Positions 23,286 through 35,966 of a stretch of 64,000 nt of DNA are shown in pieces. The DNA comes from Erythrophleum ivorense. Taxonomy: Eukaryota; Streptophyta; Magnoliopsida; Fabales; Fabaceae. Both the position numbers and the translations under genes were made by a program. The stretch's first letter is position 1. Every line of letters starts with the position of its first letter. The notes below the pieces were generated by a model, which was given only the letters and a program-made list of their open reading frames with translations, had not been told where the DNA came from and ran no database searches. The stretch is from NCBI GenBank assembly GCA_026724425.1, contig JAIUCV010000661.1, positions 248,001 through 312,000 of the forward strand, written 5' to 3'.

Positions 23286-23920
23286 GAACTCATAGAGAAT
23301 TAAAAATCTAAACCCCTCTTATCAGGTGTTATCAGGTAGATTATATCTGAGTAAAACCTGAATTGAAAATGAATTAAGAACCCAAATCATAGATACCTAG
23401 AAAGAGGATGAGTTCTTGAGTCAGGTCAAGAAAGATAGTTCCTAGAGCAGGACCTCAGATTTCAAGATGTCTGAGAAAGGTATGATAGTATACCAGGGTA
23501 GAATCTGTGTGCCTAATCAAAATTTGTTAAGAGAAAGAATTTTAGAAGAAGCACATAAGAGTCGATACACTATCCATCTAGGTGCCACCAAGATGTATCA
23601 GGATTTGAAAAGAATTTTTTGGTGGGCAGGAATGAAAAATGACATAACCAATTATATGGCTAGATACCTAGTGTGTTAGAAGGTAAAGATAGAACATTAA
23701 AAACCCGCTGGGTTGTTACAACCCCCAACCCTAAGTGGAAGTAGGATAGTATAGCTATAGGCTTTATTATCAGGTTATCTAGGACATCCTCTGGACATAA
23801 TGCTATCTGGCTAGTTATGGATAGACTGACAATGTATACTTTTTAGCTATCGAGGCTACTCATACACTGGATAAGTTAGCCCAATTGTATATAAGGGAGA
23901 TGGTATGACTTCGTGGATTA
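23286..23920 (+). pseudogene. Integrase of element K, N-terminal part
   Basis: The zinc region (AHKSRYTIHLGATKMYQDLK, 23467-23679) is followed by the start of the catalytic core near 23740-23920. The first catalytic aspartate, MDF in element G, reads IGF here (GGC at 23760-23762). In-frame stops and a frameshift near 23840 are present. The frame is cut at 23920 by the insertion of element L and resumes at 32829. Confidence 0.75.
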
Positions 23921-26900
23921 TGTAACACCATAATTCTAGCTCATATCTATCACATTTACATGCTCATATGATACATTCCATAAAGGAAGTAAGAAAAATC
24001 CATTAAAAATAATACATTTCTTTGCGTTGCATCGTATAAAAAAATTTCATTTAGTGTCATGTGAATCATGTGAGCTCATTCATCACTTTCTCATATTTAA
24101 TTCCATGGATACAACTTATTTGCATCATCAAAATTGACCTACATCTCAAGGAACTCAACAGGAAGCTCAAAACATACATATTCAATTTCGGCCAGATTTA
24201 TCCTTTTTTTGTCACAAATTTGAAAAATCATAACTAATTCTAGAAATATCAAAATCATACATTCTTAGCTATTCTAGAAAGCTACACATGTTTAATTTAT
24301 GCTAAAAATATGTACAGATCATAACATCTAACACAGAGGACGTTTGACATGCAAAATTTTTCAGAGATTAGGCTGTCCACTAGTGTTATCACAGAATTTT
24401 GTAGCAAATTTTAAAAATATCCAATTAATTCCAAAAATATCCCATCCATGAAAACGATACCAATATGGTAAGATGTGGATGTTAGCTAGAGGGAAAAAAT
24501 AACTCCAGACCGGTTCAGGCATGCCCAGACCTTGAAATCCAATCAAACAATAACTGAGGTTGGATGAGCTTCCTAATACTAGACAGATTCTTTCAAAATT
24601 CATATCTCCCATTCTAGATATCCAAATGAGGTCTTTCTAGTTGGAACAAGTCACTGGGAATGTCTAGTTTCTCTGTATAAAATTTCATGGCAATTGGATT
24701 TCATTTGAGCCCTATGTGATAGACTTCATTTTTGGACTTGAGTAAACAATGACATGACCAAAACCAGAAAATTTGCCAAATTTGAAAATTCATCAAATAT
24801 TCTTTGGATATCCAAAAATTCTATTCTTCAGCTTCCCAAAAATCTCTTAACAAACTCTAATTGTCTGCCAAATCTCATATCAAGAAGAGGTCATTTGGAT
24901 AAAAAATGATATAGGGTTCCATTATGGTTAATTTTGGTTCCATTTGGGATATCAAAATGTCCAAATGGCTTTCTTAGGGTTTGGTACCTCTTGGGCAAGT
25001 TTAAAAGCATAATTAGGATTTGTATGAGCTGCCCAAATGGTCCCAACCCTCATGCATCTTATTTTAGCCATCTCATCCATACTTATACACATTTCCATAA
25101 TGTCATCCAAGAATACTCATTTGCCAAAACCTGTTCAAATCACATTCTAATGGTCACATAACATATTCTCTCATTCATACATGACATATTATCATAATTA
25201 CATATGTTCATGACATCATAATGCATATACATCTATGGATTACATCATTTACCAATTGTATGGTTTCAAAGTAACAAAATTCAAGCACTTAGTTATCATC
25301 CTCTCATCCTTAAGGTGGTTGGCTTCCATTACCTTACTTTCTTGGTCCACCTAGCATGTTAGAATATTGGAGAGGAGGGAATGAGATTTAAAGAATCCTA
25401 ATAGCTCATCTCTCTTTCAATCATACATAACATATGCAAAGCAAGTCTTAAAACTGCATGCATGGGTATAATAGGTGACATGAACATTCAAGGAGCAAGC
25501 TTGGCATGTACGTAAATCATACAAGGCATTCAAAGGCTTGCCAAGTGGACAGATTGGCCTCACCCTTTTCCTCATGGATTTTGGACTTACCTCACCCATT
25601 CTTTAAGAGATTCTTGAACTCAACCATACTATTGGGAGTCTATCTTACTTTTGTGAGACTCCTTGCTTTGTCTCAACCAATTTTAAAGGTTCTTGGCTCA
25701 TCCTCACCATGGCTAAGAGTTTTTGGCCTCTTTACACTCAAGCAAACCTAAACAAACATCATTTAGAAACGTAATATGTCATCATGAAATTATGGCATAT
25801 GAAATCATGCTAGCATACTTTTCATGGCTTGAAAATACACATACACACATTCTAAGACAAGCTAAACACACATCTATGCATGAGAGAAGGTGGAAAGAGC
25901 TACCTTGTACACAATCACACACTTTTTCTTTTGAATCCAAGCCTCCTCTTTTGGTCACACACACACAAAAGTGTGAAGGTGGTTTCACTTGGCCTAAACA
26001 CAATTTATGGAAGTCAATTAGGTTCATGGACTTAATTCTAAGGCCATAAAATTTGCTTAGACACTAACTTGACTTCTAACCTTATTATGATTCCATAATT
26101 GTACCTAATAAAGCAACACCCCTCAAATAAATTCTTGGCTCCATTCTTTCCTTTCAAATATGATTCTTGACTCCTTTTAAGCCTCTTGGAGTCATCACAC
26201 AATTAAAACCAAGAGCCTAACTATATGTTACTTCTTTAAGTCATAATATGGAACATAAAGCATCAACTCACTTTTTATGGGTTCTAAATTTTTTCCAAGG
26301 CCTCCCTTCATTTTCATTCATCATATATGACTCAAGAATGGACTTAGAAAATTTTAAAACTCTCCCCAGGTCTCTCATCCCCTTTAGGCCGAGCCTATGT
26401 CTCCTTTTGGCCTCCATGGAGTTTGCTTTGTTTTCTACATGGAAGATGCATATGGGGAGACTCCTAGGGATCTTAAGAACTCATTTAAATATTCATTTAG
26501 GCATAGGAATAATCATATCAAATCAGATTTTCAAGGGAACACATGAAACCCTAGGTATGCTACCTTGAAAATCCATGGTCTTTTCTTGAATTTCTTTGCA
26601 TATTCTTACTCTCCTCCCTTAAATTCATAGAATTCACCCTTGGTTCTCCTCAAAATTGCAGCCCTCTAGCATCTACATACATGGGGTGAAATATGCAGAA
26701 GAAGGGGGGAGGAGTAGCTACCATGGGATGCAAGATTTACCTTGTTTTTTTTACTTTTTCTCACTTGAATCTTGAATCTTGCTTTCTTCAAGCTCCTCTC
26801 TTCAAATCCGAATTTTCCCCTAAGTTTCTCCATTAAAACATATTTATAAACTTCATTTTAATCAAAGGAAACAAAGGAGAATGAAGGAGAGGAGGTGTGG

Positions 26901-27657
26901 ATGGAAGAAGGCATGAAAAACTACTAAGAAACTATACCTTAAAGCTTGGATTTCTCCTCCTTCTTCTCTCCCTTTGGTTGCCTAAACCCTAGCATTCTTC
27001 TCTGAAATTGGGCAGAACATTCTGAGTCTAGATGAAGGAGAGAGTGGGGCGCCACTTATATATAAAGGGGAGGAAAAAGCATTTTTCAAAAATTCTCATT
27101 TTGCCCTTTGTTTTTAGTATTTTTGTTTCTAATTCGTTTTAGCTCCTTTTTTAGAACCGTCTTTTCCATTATGAAATTTAGGTTCCCAATTTAGTAAAAT
27201 GCCTTTGAAATCACTCAAATCGGAGCTAAAACCTTCCCAAATGAATCTATCAAACTCTGGGTGCACCGAAGTTGAAAAATGTCCACTGGAGGGGCTTTAG
27301 TTGTCTCGAGGCTTTTCATGGTTTTCAGGGCTTCTGAAAACCCAGAAGAACTTAAAACTTTCATTTAAAAAGCCCTCCTATGTAAATCCCAAAATTTGCT
27401 CAAAATTATGAAAATGCCATTACGTTTTGTAAGTTTTCGTAAGAAATTATTTCTTCATTCTAGCTCCATTTTTCTTTCCGTCTGAGCTTGGGATTCTCAT
27501 TTTTAGGAGTCTAGAATGCTTCCCAAATTTTTTGAGACCTTAACTACATCATTTGAGGGGACTTGCTTTTGTATATGGTGAATTTCTTTAATTTACAAAC
27601 AAACCGTACGTTACGTTTCTTGGGTTTTCTCTCATTTTTAGAGAATTGGATGTTGCA
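23921..27657 (-). mobile_element. 3' LTR of element L
   Basis: Plus-strand text begins TGTAACACCATAATTCTAG and ends TTGGATGTTGCA, next to a purine tract, so it is the 3' LTR of a leftward-transcribed element, 3737 bp. Its right 1.7 kb is repeated at 31133-32828. A TATA box (read leftward) lies at about 27057-27066. The left junction sits inside the integrase of K and carries a 5-bp near-duplicate of the right junction (GATTA and AATTA). Confidence 0.8.
27057..27066 (-). promoter_or_regulatory. TATA box of the L 3' LTR
   Basis: TTATATATAA surrounded by CCACTTATATATAAAGGGG serves as a TATA box for leftward transcription. The same box is seen at 32226-32234 in the other LTR of L, followed in transcription order by the block reading GTGGCG/AGCCCCACTCTCTCC. 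Confidence 0.55.
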
Positions 27658-27675
27658 TTTCTCCCCTTTTAAATA
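27658..27675 (-). other. Polypurine tract of element L
   Basis: On the minus strand TTTAAAAGGGGAGAAA lies directly against the LTR start. The short frame before it (LKFQGRNLFKRGE) resembles the pol end of this group (element G: NFEDKIYLGGR). This marks 23921-27657 as the 3' LTR. Confidence 0.65.
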
Positions 27676-28336
27676 AATTTCGTCCTTGAAATTTGAGGTA
27701 TGCTTTTCTTCTTACTCTTTTCTTTTCTGGCTAACTGCTCTTTTTTTCTTCTTCTTCCTGGCTTTATGCGTTTTCCCTCAGCGATTTCACTCGTTTGAAC
27801 TTTCTCTTAGTCAAGGAATTTTTCATTACTAGCCCTTAATGAGGGCTCTATTATTATAAAGCATTAGCTAGTTCATCTTATAAGGAAAAGAAATTTCTAA
27901 TTTTGGAGGCCTATCCTGGGAGAGCTTACTAATCATATTTGATTAGTTTCAACTCGTCTGTAGGGTTAATATTCTTTTCAATGGACTCATTTATATTAAT
28001 TGGGAGGTAACTCATTTTGTATCATGTCTCCCGTATTCTCTCCCAATGGCTTCTCATAGTATCTCATCATCTTTTTCTGATCATTATAGGCATCAAAGAT
28101 TTCTGTCTGTTTGTTTACTTATTTACATGTACCGTCCACTATCCATCTTTGCGTTCTTTCTTACTAGCTCACCCCATGATTAAAATTCACATTTCTTTCT
28201 ATCATAGGCCTCATATCTCAATTGCTTACTGGGATTATAGCTCCCTTAAAGAGTTTTCTCTTTTAATGATCCTATCTTCTCTGTGTACTACTAACTTTAT
28301 CTCTGTAGGCCGGGACTTTTTCTCACTTTCTTTGTG
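27676..28336. other. Internal region of element L, no recognisable coding sequence
   Basis: Apart from the purine-tract side, this stretch holds no gag or pol text on either strand. It is pyrimidine-rich on the plus strand. One open frame at 28017-28355 has no retroviral or plant protein features that I recognise and no supporting context, so I do not call it a gene. Confidence 0.4.
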
Positions 28337-31132
28337 TGATGACCCTATCTTCTAATTATGGTAATTATGGTTAAATACACGATTAATGCTTAATGATCAA
28401 GGTTTAGAGTCATTAAAATTAAATACATTGTGAAAATTATAGGAAAATTTAGACCTTGATAATATTAGGTTCATTAACTATACAATCACAATTGTGAGAA
28501 TGCATAAAAAGAAATTGCACTATCATGAAGGGTTTATGATTCATCCATCCATCAATTTCAACACACAAGAAGCTCCCACAAGTGTTCCTATATCATTTCC
28601 TAGTATTACCATTGAAGAAACTGGGGTTTCTAGGCTAAAGGTAAGAGTTTGGGAACCTTCGCCGCAACTTGAAACTCTCCCGCCACAGCTAAGTTAGGTA
28701 CTAAAGCTCAAAAACTAAGTTTTTCACATTGTGCCACGGCCCTAACTTTTCGCGCTGTGGCTAAGTTACTCTCGGGAATCTTATTGGGCAACTCATGCGC
28801 CGTGACGAGTTGGACCATCGCCGCGGCAAACTTACTTAGTGTCATGGCAGAAATGCCTCCTAAAGCTACTATTCAAAGTCTAATGATTCTCGCCTTGGCA
28901 GGATACACTTGCGCAGCGGCGAGGCTTGCTACTATACACTCCTTACCTAGTTTCCTCGACTTGTATCGCGATAAGACCTGTTGCGCCGCGACGGGGTTTC
29001 TTTCTACCACCTTATTGGGTGATTTTTTTCGCGCTCAGCCATAGCGTTCCTCACCACTGTTACTCTCCAGGCCATGGCGAGGCCATCCTAGCCACGATGT
29101 GACTCCCTCCTGTAACTACATCTCCCAAATTTCATTCCATGCACTCTAATTCTCTTCTTGAGAACACCCTAGGACCCCTCCCCCTCATTTCATATGACTC
29201 TAATGGTATTTATCTATCTTATTTACCTAGCTATTCTACCATTACCAATTCAAAACTTAAATGTTAATTTCTACTCCTCCAACTACCCTATATCAGCAAG
29301 TCCATAGAGTAATAACAATAAGAATTCATGAACTATTGACAATTAACATTTGACATACATTCTGTTAAAGATTTCATACATCAATGGTATATATCAACAT
29401 CTAATGCATCATATAATTATACTTCCAATAATATACCATACTATAAATTCAGTAAAATTCATACATCAGGGGTTATAGGTTCATACATCTAATACCAAGC
29501 TAAGATGAGGCTAACTCCTCAATAGATACATCCTAAGTAATCAAAATATATGAGCCTACACTTGGCAACATGATTACATAATAATGATATATAAAAGATT
29601 AACAAAATTGCATCTACTCTACTTAGATTAGCCCAAGTGTAGCTTCCTCCACACATGGCTAGAGCTTATGGATTTTCATCCACTTGCTTCCCCTTATCCT
29701 TACCCGAAGGGCCTTCACCTGAAAGTATAATCCCATGAAATGGGGTGAGATGTAAATCTCAGTAACCAAGGCATATTCCATTCATATATTCCAGTTTAAT
29801 CAACATATATGCAAAATTTCACATAAGCATCAGAAAACATACCAGCCATATCAGTAAATGAAACAATTAAGCTATCTATGATTACTATCCCATACTAGCA
29901 ATCACAATTTCACATGTTATAGGCCAATAACACTGGGGGAGACCCGTCCAAGGCACCTACTCCCCAACAAGCACAACTAGGGCTCAGCGTATCTGGGGTT
30001 TGATCATAACCCGGTGCCCGATTGAAGTACATGTACGGGTGGCAGCCACCCCACAGCTCCACCATGGACTTACAAGGTCTAATCACATATAACAGATAGC
30101 TAACCAATTCATTTAGAATCAAAATCATAATCATATAGAAAATACCAAATTAAAATAGACATATGCATGGAATTAGCATAAACCTTGGTTACCTCACTCT
30201 GTGGAAATTGAAAAGCCACTAGCAGTGCCAAAATCTCCCTATAACCATAACATCAAAAGATTACTACTTTAAATCATAATGTATAGTGGCAACAAGTACC
30301 CAGGGAATTAAAATACTAATGGCTACCCGAAAGATGCTTACCCAGCCACTACAAATCCCCAAATTCATATTGAATATGGCCTGTACTAGAAACCTCAATA
30401 TATCACCCTAATTCTTAAGCAAATTCATACAGACTTTATACCCATACTATAAATCAACCATGGGGGTCTTAAACCAGTAGAAAAGTACAATAGAATAGAG
30501 AGTTTACACTTACCCAATGTCCCTCCTAGCCTCTACCTCCGAAAATCCTCTAGGAAAATACCAAACAACCATATTTCAGATTTTGGGTATAGTGAAAATG
30601 CTTTAAATAAGAAACTAATGGGGTCAAATTGAAGAGAAAGAGAAGGGGATTAAGTTATGTAACAAGTACCTTGGCTGATTTTGAGCTTAGAAGTGAGAAA
30701 TGATGGATTTCTTGCCCCAAACCCTAGCCTCTCTCCAAACCTCCGAAAATGAATTATGTGTTTATGTTTCAGCAAAATGTGGAAGGACTGAAGTGTTTAG
30801 GGTTTTAGTTAGGTTTAAGTTGGGTTTAATGCGGGTCATGGGCTGACTCAAAGGTCTAATTGCTAGTGGGTTCTGATTTAAACCTTGTTAGGCCAGCTTT
30901 AATGTGTTGGGTTGCAGAAATTTAATTGGGTCAGACCAAGTTTGAAATACTCAATTGATTTGGGTCTGCACAAGGGTTATTGGGCCATCACTAAGTGCTT
31001 TCTCTTGGGCCAAGTCTCATAATAAAAGGTTGGGTTTGCACCTAAAATTATTGGGTCTCTATTAGTCCCTAACCTTGGCCTACCTAGTTTAATTTCGGCC
31101 TAGATGGGGTTTATAACTCAATTAAATTTCAA
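28337..31132. mobile_element. Probable unrelated LTR or non-coding retroelement segment inside L
   Basis: From about 28337 (TGATGACCCTATC) to 31132 the text differs from all other LTRs in the window and lacks coding sequence. Features are a G+C-richer motif cluster at 28640-29100, a phrase TGGGGTGAGATGTAAATCTC near 29740, a GC-rich block with CCGGTGCCCGATTGAAGTAC near 30010 and CT-rich tracts near 30700. The general make-up resembles a long LTR of a different family. No clean TG...CA ends with a target duplication could be shown, and it replaces the gag-pol and part of the 5' LTR of L. Confidence 0.4.
28640..29100. repeat. Cluster of GC-rich CGCYGYGGCGAG-like words
   Basis: Within an AT-rich setting, words such as TCGCGCTGTGGC (28749), GCGCCGTGACGAG (28797), ATCGCCGCGGCA (28817), GCGCAGCGGCGAGG (28911), TATCGCGATAA (28964), GCGCCGCGACGG (28982) and GCCATGGCGAGGCC (29072) recur every 20-100 bp. 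Several are palindromic. The pattern recalls the CTCGCTATAGCGAG arrays of LTRs C, D and E but the words differ. Confidence 0.6.
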
Positions 31133-32828
31133 ACACACACACAAAAGTGTAGGAGTGGTTTCTCTTGGCCTAAACACAATTTATGGAAGCCAATTAGGTT
31201 CATGGACTCAATTCTAAAGCCATAAAATTTGCTTAGATACTAGCTTGGCTTATAACCTCATTATGATTCTATAATTACACCTAATGAAGCAACACCCCTC
31301 AAATAAATTCTAAGCTCCATTCTTTCCTTTCAAATATGATTCTTGACTCCTTTTAATCCTCCTGGAGTCATCACACAATTAAAACCAAGAGCCTAACTAT
31401 ATGTTGCTTCTTTAAGTCATAATATAGAACATAAAGCACCAACTCACTTGTTATGGGTTCTAAATTTTTCCCAAGGCCTCCGTTCATTTTCATTTATCAT
31501 ATATGACTCAAGAATGGACTTAGAAAATTTTAAAACTCTCCCCAGGTGTCTCATCCCCTTTAGGCTGAGCCTATGTCTCCTTTTGGCCTCCATGGAGTTT
31601 GCTTTGTTTTCTACATGGAAGATGGCATATGAGGAGACTCTTAGGGATCTTAGAAACTCATTTAAAAATTAATTTAGGCCTAAGAATAATCATATCAAAT
31701 CATATTTTTAAGGGAACCCATGAAACCCTAGGTATGCTACCTTGAAAATCCATGGTCTTTTCTTGAATTTCTTTGCATATTCTTACTCTCCTCCCTTAAA
31801 TTCATAGAATTCACCCTTGGTTTTCCTCAAAATTGCAGCCCTCTAGCATCTACATACATGGGGTGAAATATGCAAAAGAAGGGGGGAGGAGTAGCTACCA
31901 TGGGATGCAAGATTTATCTTATTTTTTTACTTTTTCTCACTTGAATCTTGCTTTCTTCAAGCTCCTCTCTTCAAATCCGAATTTTTTTCTAAGTTTCTCC
32001 CTTAAAACATATTTGTAAAATTCATTTTAATCAAAGGAAACAAAGGAGAATAAAGGAGAGGAGGTGTGGATCGAAGAAAGCATGAAAAACTACCAAGAAA
32101 CCATACCTTAAAGCTTGGATTTCTCCTCCTTCTTCTCTCCCTTTGGTCGCCTAAACCCTAGCCTTCTTCTCTAAAATTGGGCAGAAAATTATGAGTCTGG
32201 ATGAAGGAGAGAGTGGGGCTCCACTTATATATAAGGGGAGGAGGAAGCATTTTTCAAAAATTCCCATTTTGCCCTTCATTTTTGGCATTTTTGTTTCTAA
32301 TTCGTTTTAACTCCTTTTTTAGAACCATCTTTCTATTATGAAATTTAGGTTCCCATTTTAGTAAAATGCCTTTAAAATCACTCAAATCAGAGCTAAAATC
32401 TTCCCAAATGAATTTGTCAAAGTTCGGGTGTACTGACATTGGAAAACGTCCACCGGAGGGGCTTTAGCTGTCTCAAGGGTTTCCATGGTTTTCAGGGCCT
32501 CTGAGAACCCCAAAGAACTCAATACTTTCATTTAAAAAGCCCTCTTGTGTAAATTCCAAAATTTGCTCAAAATTACAAAATTATTGCCATTACGTTTTGT
32601 AAGTTTTCCGTATGAAATTATTTTTTCATTCCAGCTCCGTTTTTCTTTTTGTCTGAGCCTGGGATTCTCATTTTTAGGAGTTTAGAATGCTTTCCAAATT
32701 TTTTGGGACCTTAACTACATCATTTCAAGGGACTTACTTCTGTATCCGGTGAATTTGTTTCGTTTACAGAGAAATCGTATGTTACGTTTCTTGCGTTTTC
32801 TCTCATTTTCAGAGAATGGGATGTTACA
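31133..32828 (-). mobile_element. 5' LTR remnant of element L
   Basis: This segment matches 25956-27657, the first 1.7 kb of the 3' LTR in transcription order, almost base for base (1696 against 1702 bp). It begins, read leftward from 32828, TGTAACATCCCATTC. The last 2 kb of the LTR, the primer site and gag-pol are gone; the break at 31132/31133 falls in an ACACAC tract. Its outer edge abuts the remainder of the K integrase. Confidence 0.8.
32226..32234 (-). promoter_or_regulatory. TATA box of the L 5' LTR
   Basis: TTATATATAAG in CCACTTATATATAAGGGG is the counterpart of the box at 27057 in the other LTR. In transcription order a CT-rich initiation region follows, including CCCCACTCTCTCC. Confidence 0.55.
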
Positions 32829-33420
32829 AATTACCTAGTAGCATAGTATCAAATAGAGACTCTAGGTTCACATCAAAATTTTAGAGGTCATTATAGCATG
32901 CCTTAGGGACCAAGTTGCTATTCAATACTACATATCATCCCCAGACAGAAGGTAAAACTGAAAGGACCATCCAGACCCTAGAAGACATGTTAAGGGCATG
33001 TGTATTAGAAAAGAAGGGTAACTAGGATGCATATTTACCATTAGCAAAATTTGTGTATAATAACAATTACCATTCCAGTACGTAGATGGCCCTTTATGAG
33101 TCGTTGTATGGGAGAAAGTGTAGATCCCCTCTATGTTGGGTTGAGCTAGGTGAGAAAAGTCTAATAGGACCTGAAATTATAGACCAGACCACCTGGCAAA
33201 AAGAATTGATTAGAGAAAAGTTCTTTACGGCTCAAAGTAAACAGAAAAGCTATGCTAATAAGAGAAGGAAGCCATTAGAGTTTGAGATTGGACACTATGT
33301 GTTCATCCGAGTGTCTTCAATGACTAGGGTAGGTCGGTCTATGAAGGTAAAGAACCTCAGTCCTAGGTATATCGTGTCATCCGAGTGTCTTCTTGCCCCC
33401 ATAGTCTCGACCTAGGCAAG
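32829..33420 (+). pseudogene. Integrase of element K, C-terminal part
   Basis: The catalytic core resumes exactly at the end of L, in the codon frame that was interrupted at 23920. It shows the region of the second aspartate (SNRDSRFTSKF), a shifted TDGQTERTIQTLED-type stretch at about 32940, and KFVYNNNYHSS. The frame MALYESLYGRKCRSPLCWVE continues (33086 onward) into the C-terminal domain (GHYVFIRVSSMTRVGRSM). After SPRYI at about 33371 the text leaves the family consensus and a 15-bp direct repeat (CATCCGAGTGTCTTC at 33304 and 33378) marks a rearrangement. No chromodomain remains. Confidence 0.8.
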
Positions 33421-33429
33421 TTCCTATAG

Positions 33430-35872
33430 CTAGGGAGAGTTTTAAATTTTTTTAAGGCTATTCTTGAGTCATATGTGATGAGTGAAGATGAGTAGAGACC
33501 TTGGAAAAAATTTAGAACTCAAAAAAAGTGAATTGGTGCCATAGGTTCCATATTAGGACTTAAAGAAGCAACATGATGCTAGGCCCTTTGTTTTAATGAT
33601 GTGATGATTCCAAGAGGTTTAAAAGGAGTCAAGAATCATATTTGAAAAGAAAGAATGAGGCCTAGAAGTCATTTGATTGGTGTTTCTTCATTAGGTGTGA
33701 TTATGGACCATAATGGAGCCTATAGAGCAATCTAGTGTTTTATCAAGTGATGTAGCCTTAGAATATGTTTCATAGACCTAATTGGCTCCCATAAATTGTA
33801 TCTAGGCCAAGAGAAACTTTCTCCACCAAATTGTGGGTGTGTGGCCGAAAGAAGAGGCTTGAAAGCTAAGGAAAAAGTGTGTGAAATTGTGCAAGGTAGC
33901 TCTCTCCACCTTCTCTCATGCATGGATGTGTGTTTAGCTTGTTTTAGAATGTGCATATGTGTATTTTCAAGCTAAGAAAAGTATGCTAGCATGCCTTTAC
34001 ATATCATGATCCTTGATGTCATGTTATGTTTTAAATGAATCTATGATATTTGTATGAGTTTGCTTGAGTGTGGGGAGGCCAAGAACGCTTCCCTTTGGTG
34101 AAGATGAGCCAAGAACTCTTGAGCTTAGTTGAGACAAAGTGAAGAGTCTCCCAAAAGCAAAGTGGGCTCCCAAGAGTATGGTTGAGTCCAAAGTACTCAA
34201 GAATGGGTAAGGCAAGTCTAAATCCATGAGGAGAAGTGTGAAGCCAATCCAAACACTTGGTGAGCTCTTGAATGATTTGTATGAGTGGTTCACATGCCAA
34301 GTTTGCCTTTAAAAAGTCTGACTTTTATTTTCTCCACACATACATTTATAAAGCTTGGTTGCACATATTATGTATGATTGAATGGGAGATGAGCTATTGG
34401 GATTCTTTAAATCTCATCCCCTCCTCTCCAATGAGTTAACATGCTAGGTGGCCCAAGTAACTATGGTGAAGGGAGCCAACAACAATGAAGAAGAGAGATT
34501 GACAAGTTTATGCCTTGTTTTGTCCATTTTGGAACCATAATGATGGTTCATAATGTATATGAGGTTGTAAATGTACTATGAAAGTTGAGACATGTGTAAA
34601 TACCCTATTATGTGATGTTTAGATGTATGATTATGATATATGACCACTAGCCCATGTTTTGAGTATGTAAGTTTATAGAACGAGAATTTAAAGTTTGATA
34701 AATATATGTATAACTGAGGGTTGAATGGCCAAAATGAGATGCATGAGATTTAGGACCATTTGGGTAGCTTACACAAGTCTTAAATATGCTTTTAGACTTT
34801 CCCAAAAGGTGCCAACAGTAAGGGAAGACCATTTGGCAAGTTTGGTACCTCATATGGAGCCAAATTTGATCATTATAAAACCCTATGTCACTTTTTAGCC
34901 AAATGAATTAGTCTTGGTCTGAAATTTGACATGGAATTAGGTCTTAGTAAGAGCTTTCTAAGAAGCTAAAGATCATAATTTTTGGAGGTCTACAAAATAT
35001 TTGATGATTTTTTGAAATTAACAAATTTTAGGAATCTGGTCTGCTGCATTATTCAATTGGTCCGAAATTGTTTTCTATCATTTGAGATTCAAATGATTTC
35101 CAATTGCCATGAAATTTTATAAGAGAAACTAGGAAATCACAGTGACTTGTGCCAACTGGAAGCACCTCATTTGGAGGTCTAGAGAGGAAGATATGAATTT
35201 TTGAAGTTTCTATCTAGTATCAATAGCCTTGCCCAACCAGAAGTACTATTCCATCGAATTCTAAGATCTGAGCTTAATGAACTGATCTAGAGATATTTTT
35301 TATCTCTATTTAACATCTATAGGTTTCCAGATTAATATCATTTGCATGGATTGAATTTTTGTGGAATTAATTGGACATTTTTTAAATTCATATCAGTAAA
35401 TTGTGATAGCATCAGGACCCAGCTGACCTTTAGACAATTTCACATGTCAAATGCCCTGTGTGTGGGATGTTATGACTTGTACATATTTTTACCATGAATT
35501 AGACATCCCAAAATTTCCAGAATGACCAAGATTACATGATTTCAATTTTTATAGATTTAGTTATGATTTTTCAAAATTTACCCAAAAATGAGGCCAATCC
35601 TGGCCGAGAATGAACACTCATTTTCCATATCTCATTTCGGTTTTCATGAGTTGTAGGCATGTTTTTGGGATGAAAATGAGTTGTAATGATGTAATTAAAT
35701 GAGGAAGTATAGTATAAGCTCACACGGTCCACGTGACATGGATTGAAATTTTTAGATATGACGCAAACTGAAATTAATCCCATTTTCCTTGCTTTTTCTA
35801 TAGGAAGCCTATATGAATCATGATAGAATGCTTAAGAATGGCATGAAATGAGCTAGAATTTATGGTGTTACA
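33430..35872 (+). mobile_element. 3' LTR of element K, missing its first part
   Basis: The segment ends GAATTTATGGTGTTACA, the standard LTR end. Its interior aligns with LTR M (for example GATGAGTAGAGACCTTGG against the text near 1085 and 2730). The first kilobase (U3 with TATA box) and the purine tract are missing, so it joins the broken integrase directly. It is the right edge of the retrotransposon complex; unique DNA starts at 35873. Confidence 0.7.
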
Positions 35873-35966
35873 AAATACTCACTCAACCATGGATCTCATA
35901 TCTTACATTACATATAAGAGTAGCATAGCTGATGGCATCACATAGTAATAAGCGACTGAGCATCAC

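Noticed and set aside
28017..28355. A 112-codon open frame on the plus strand
   Set aside because: It lies in non-coding interior of element L, has no recognisable motif, a biased make-up rich in F, S and L from CT-rich DNA, and no matching context.
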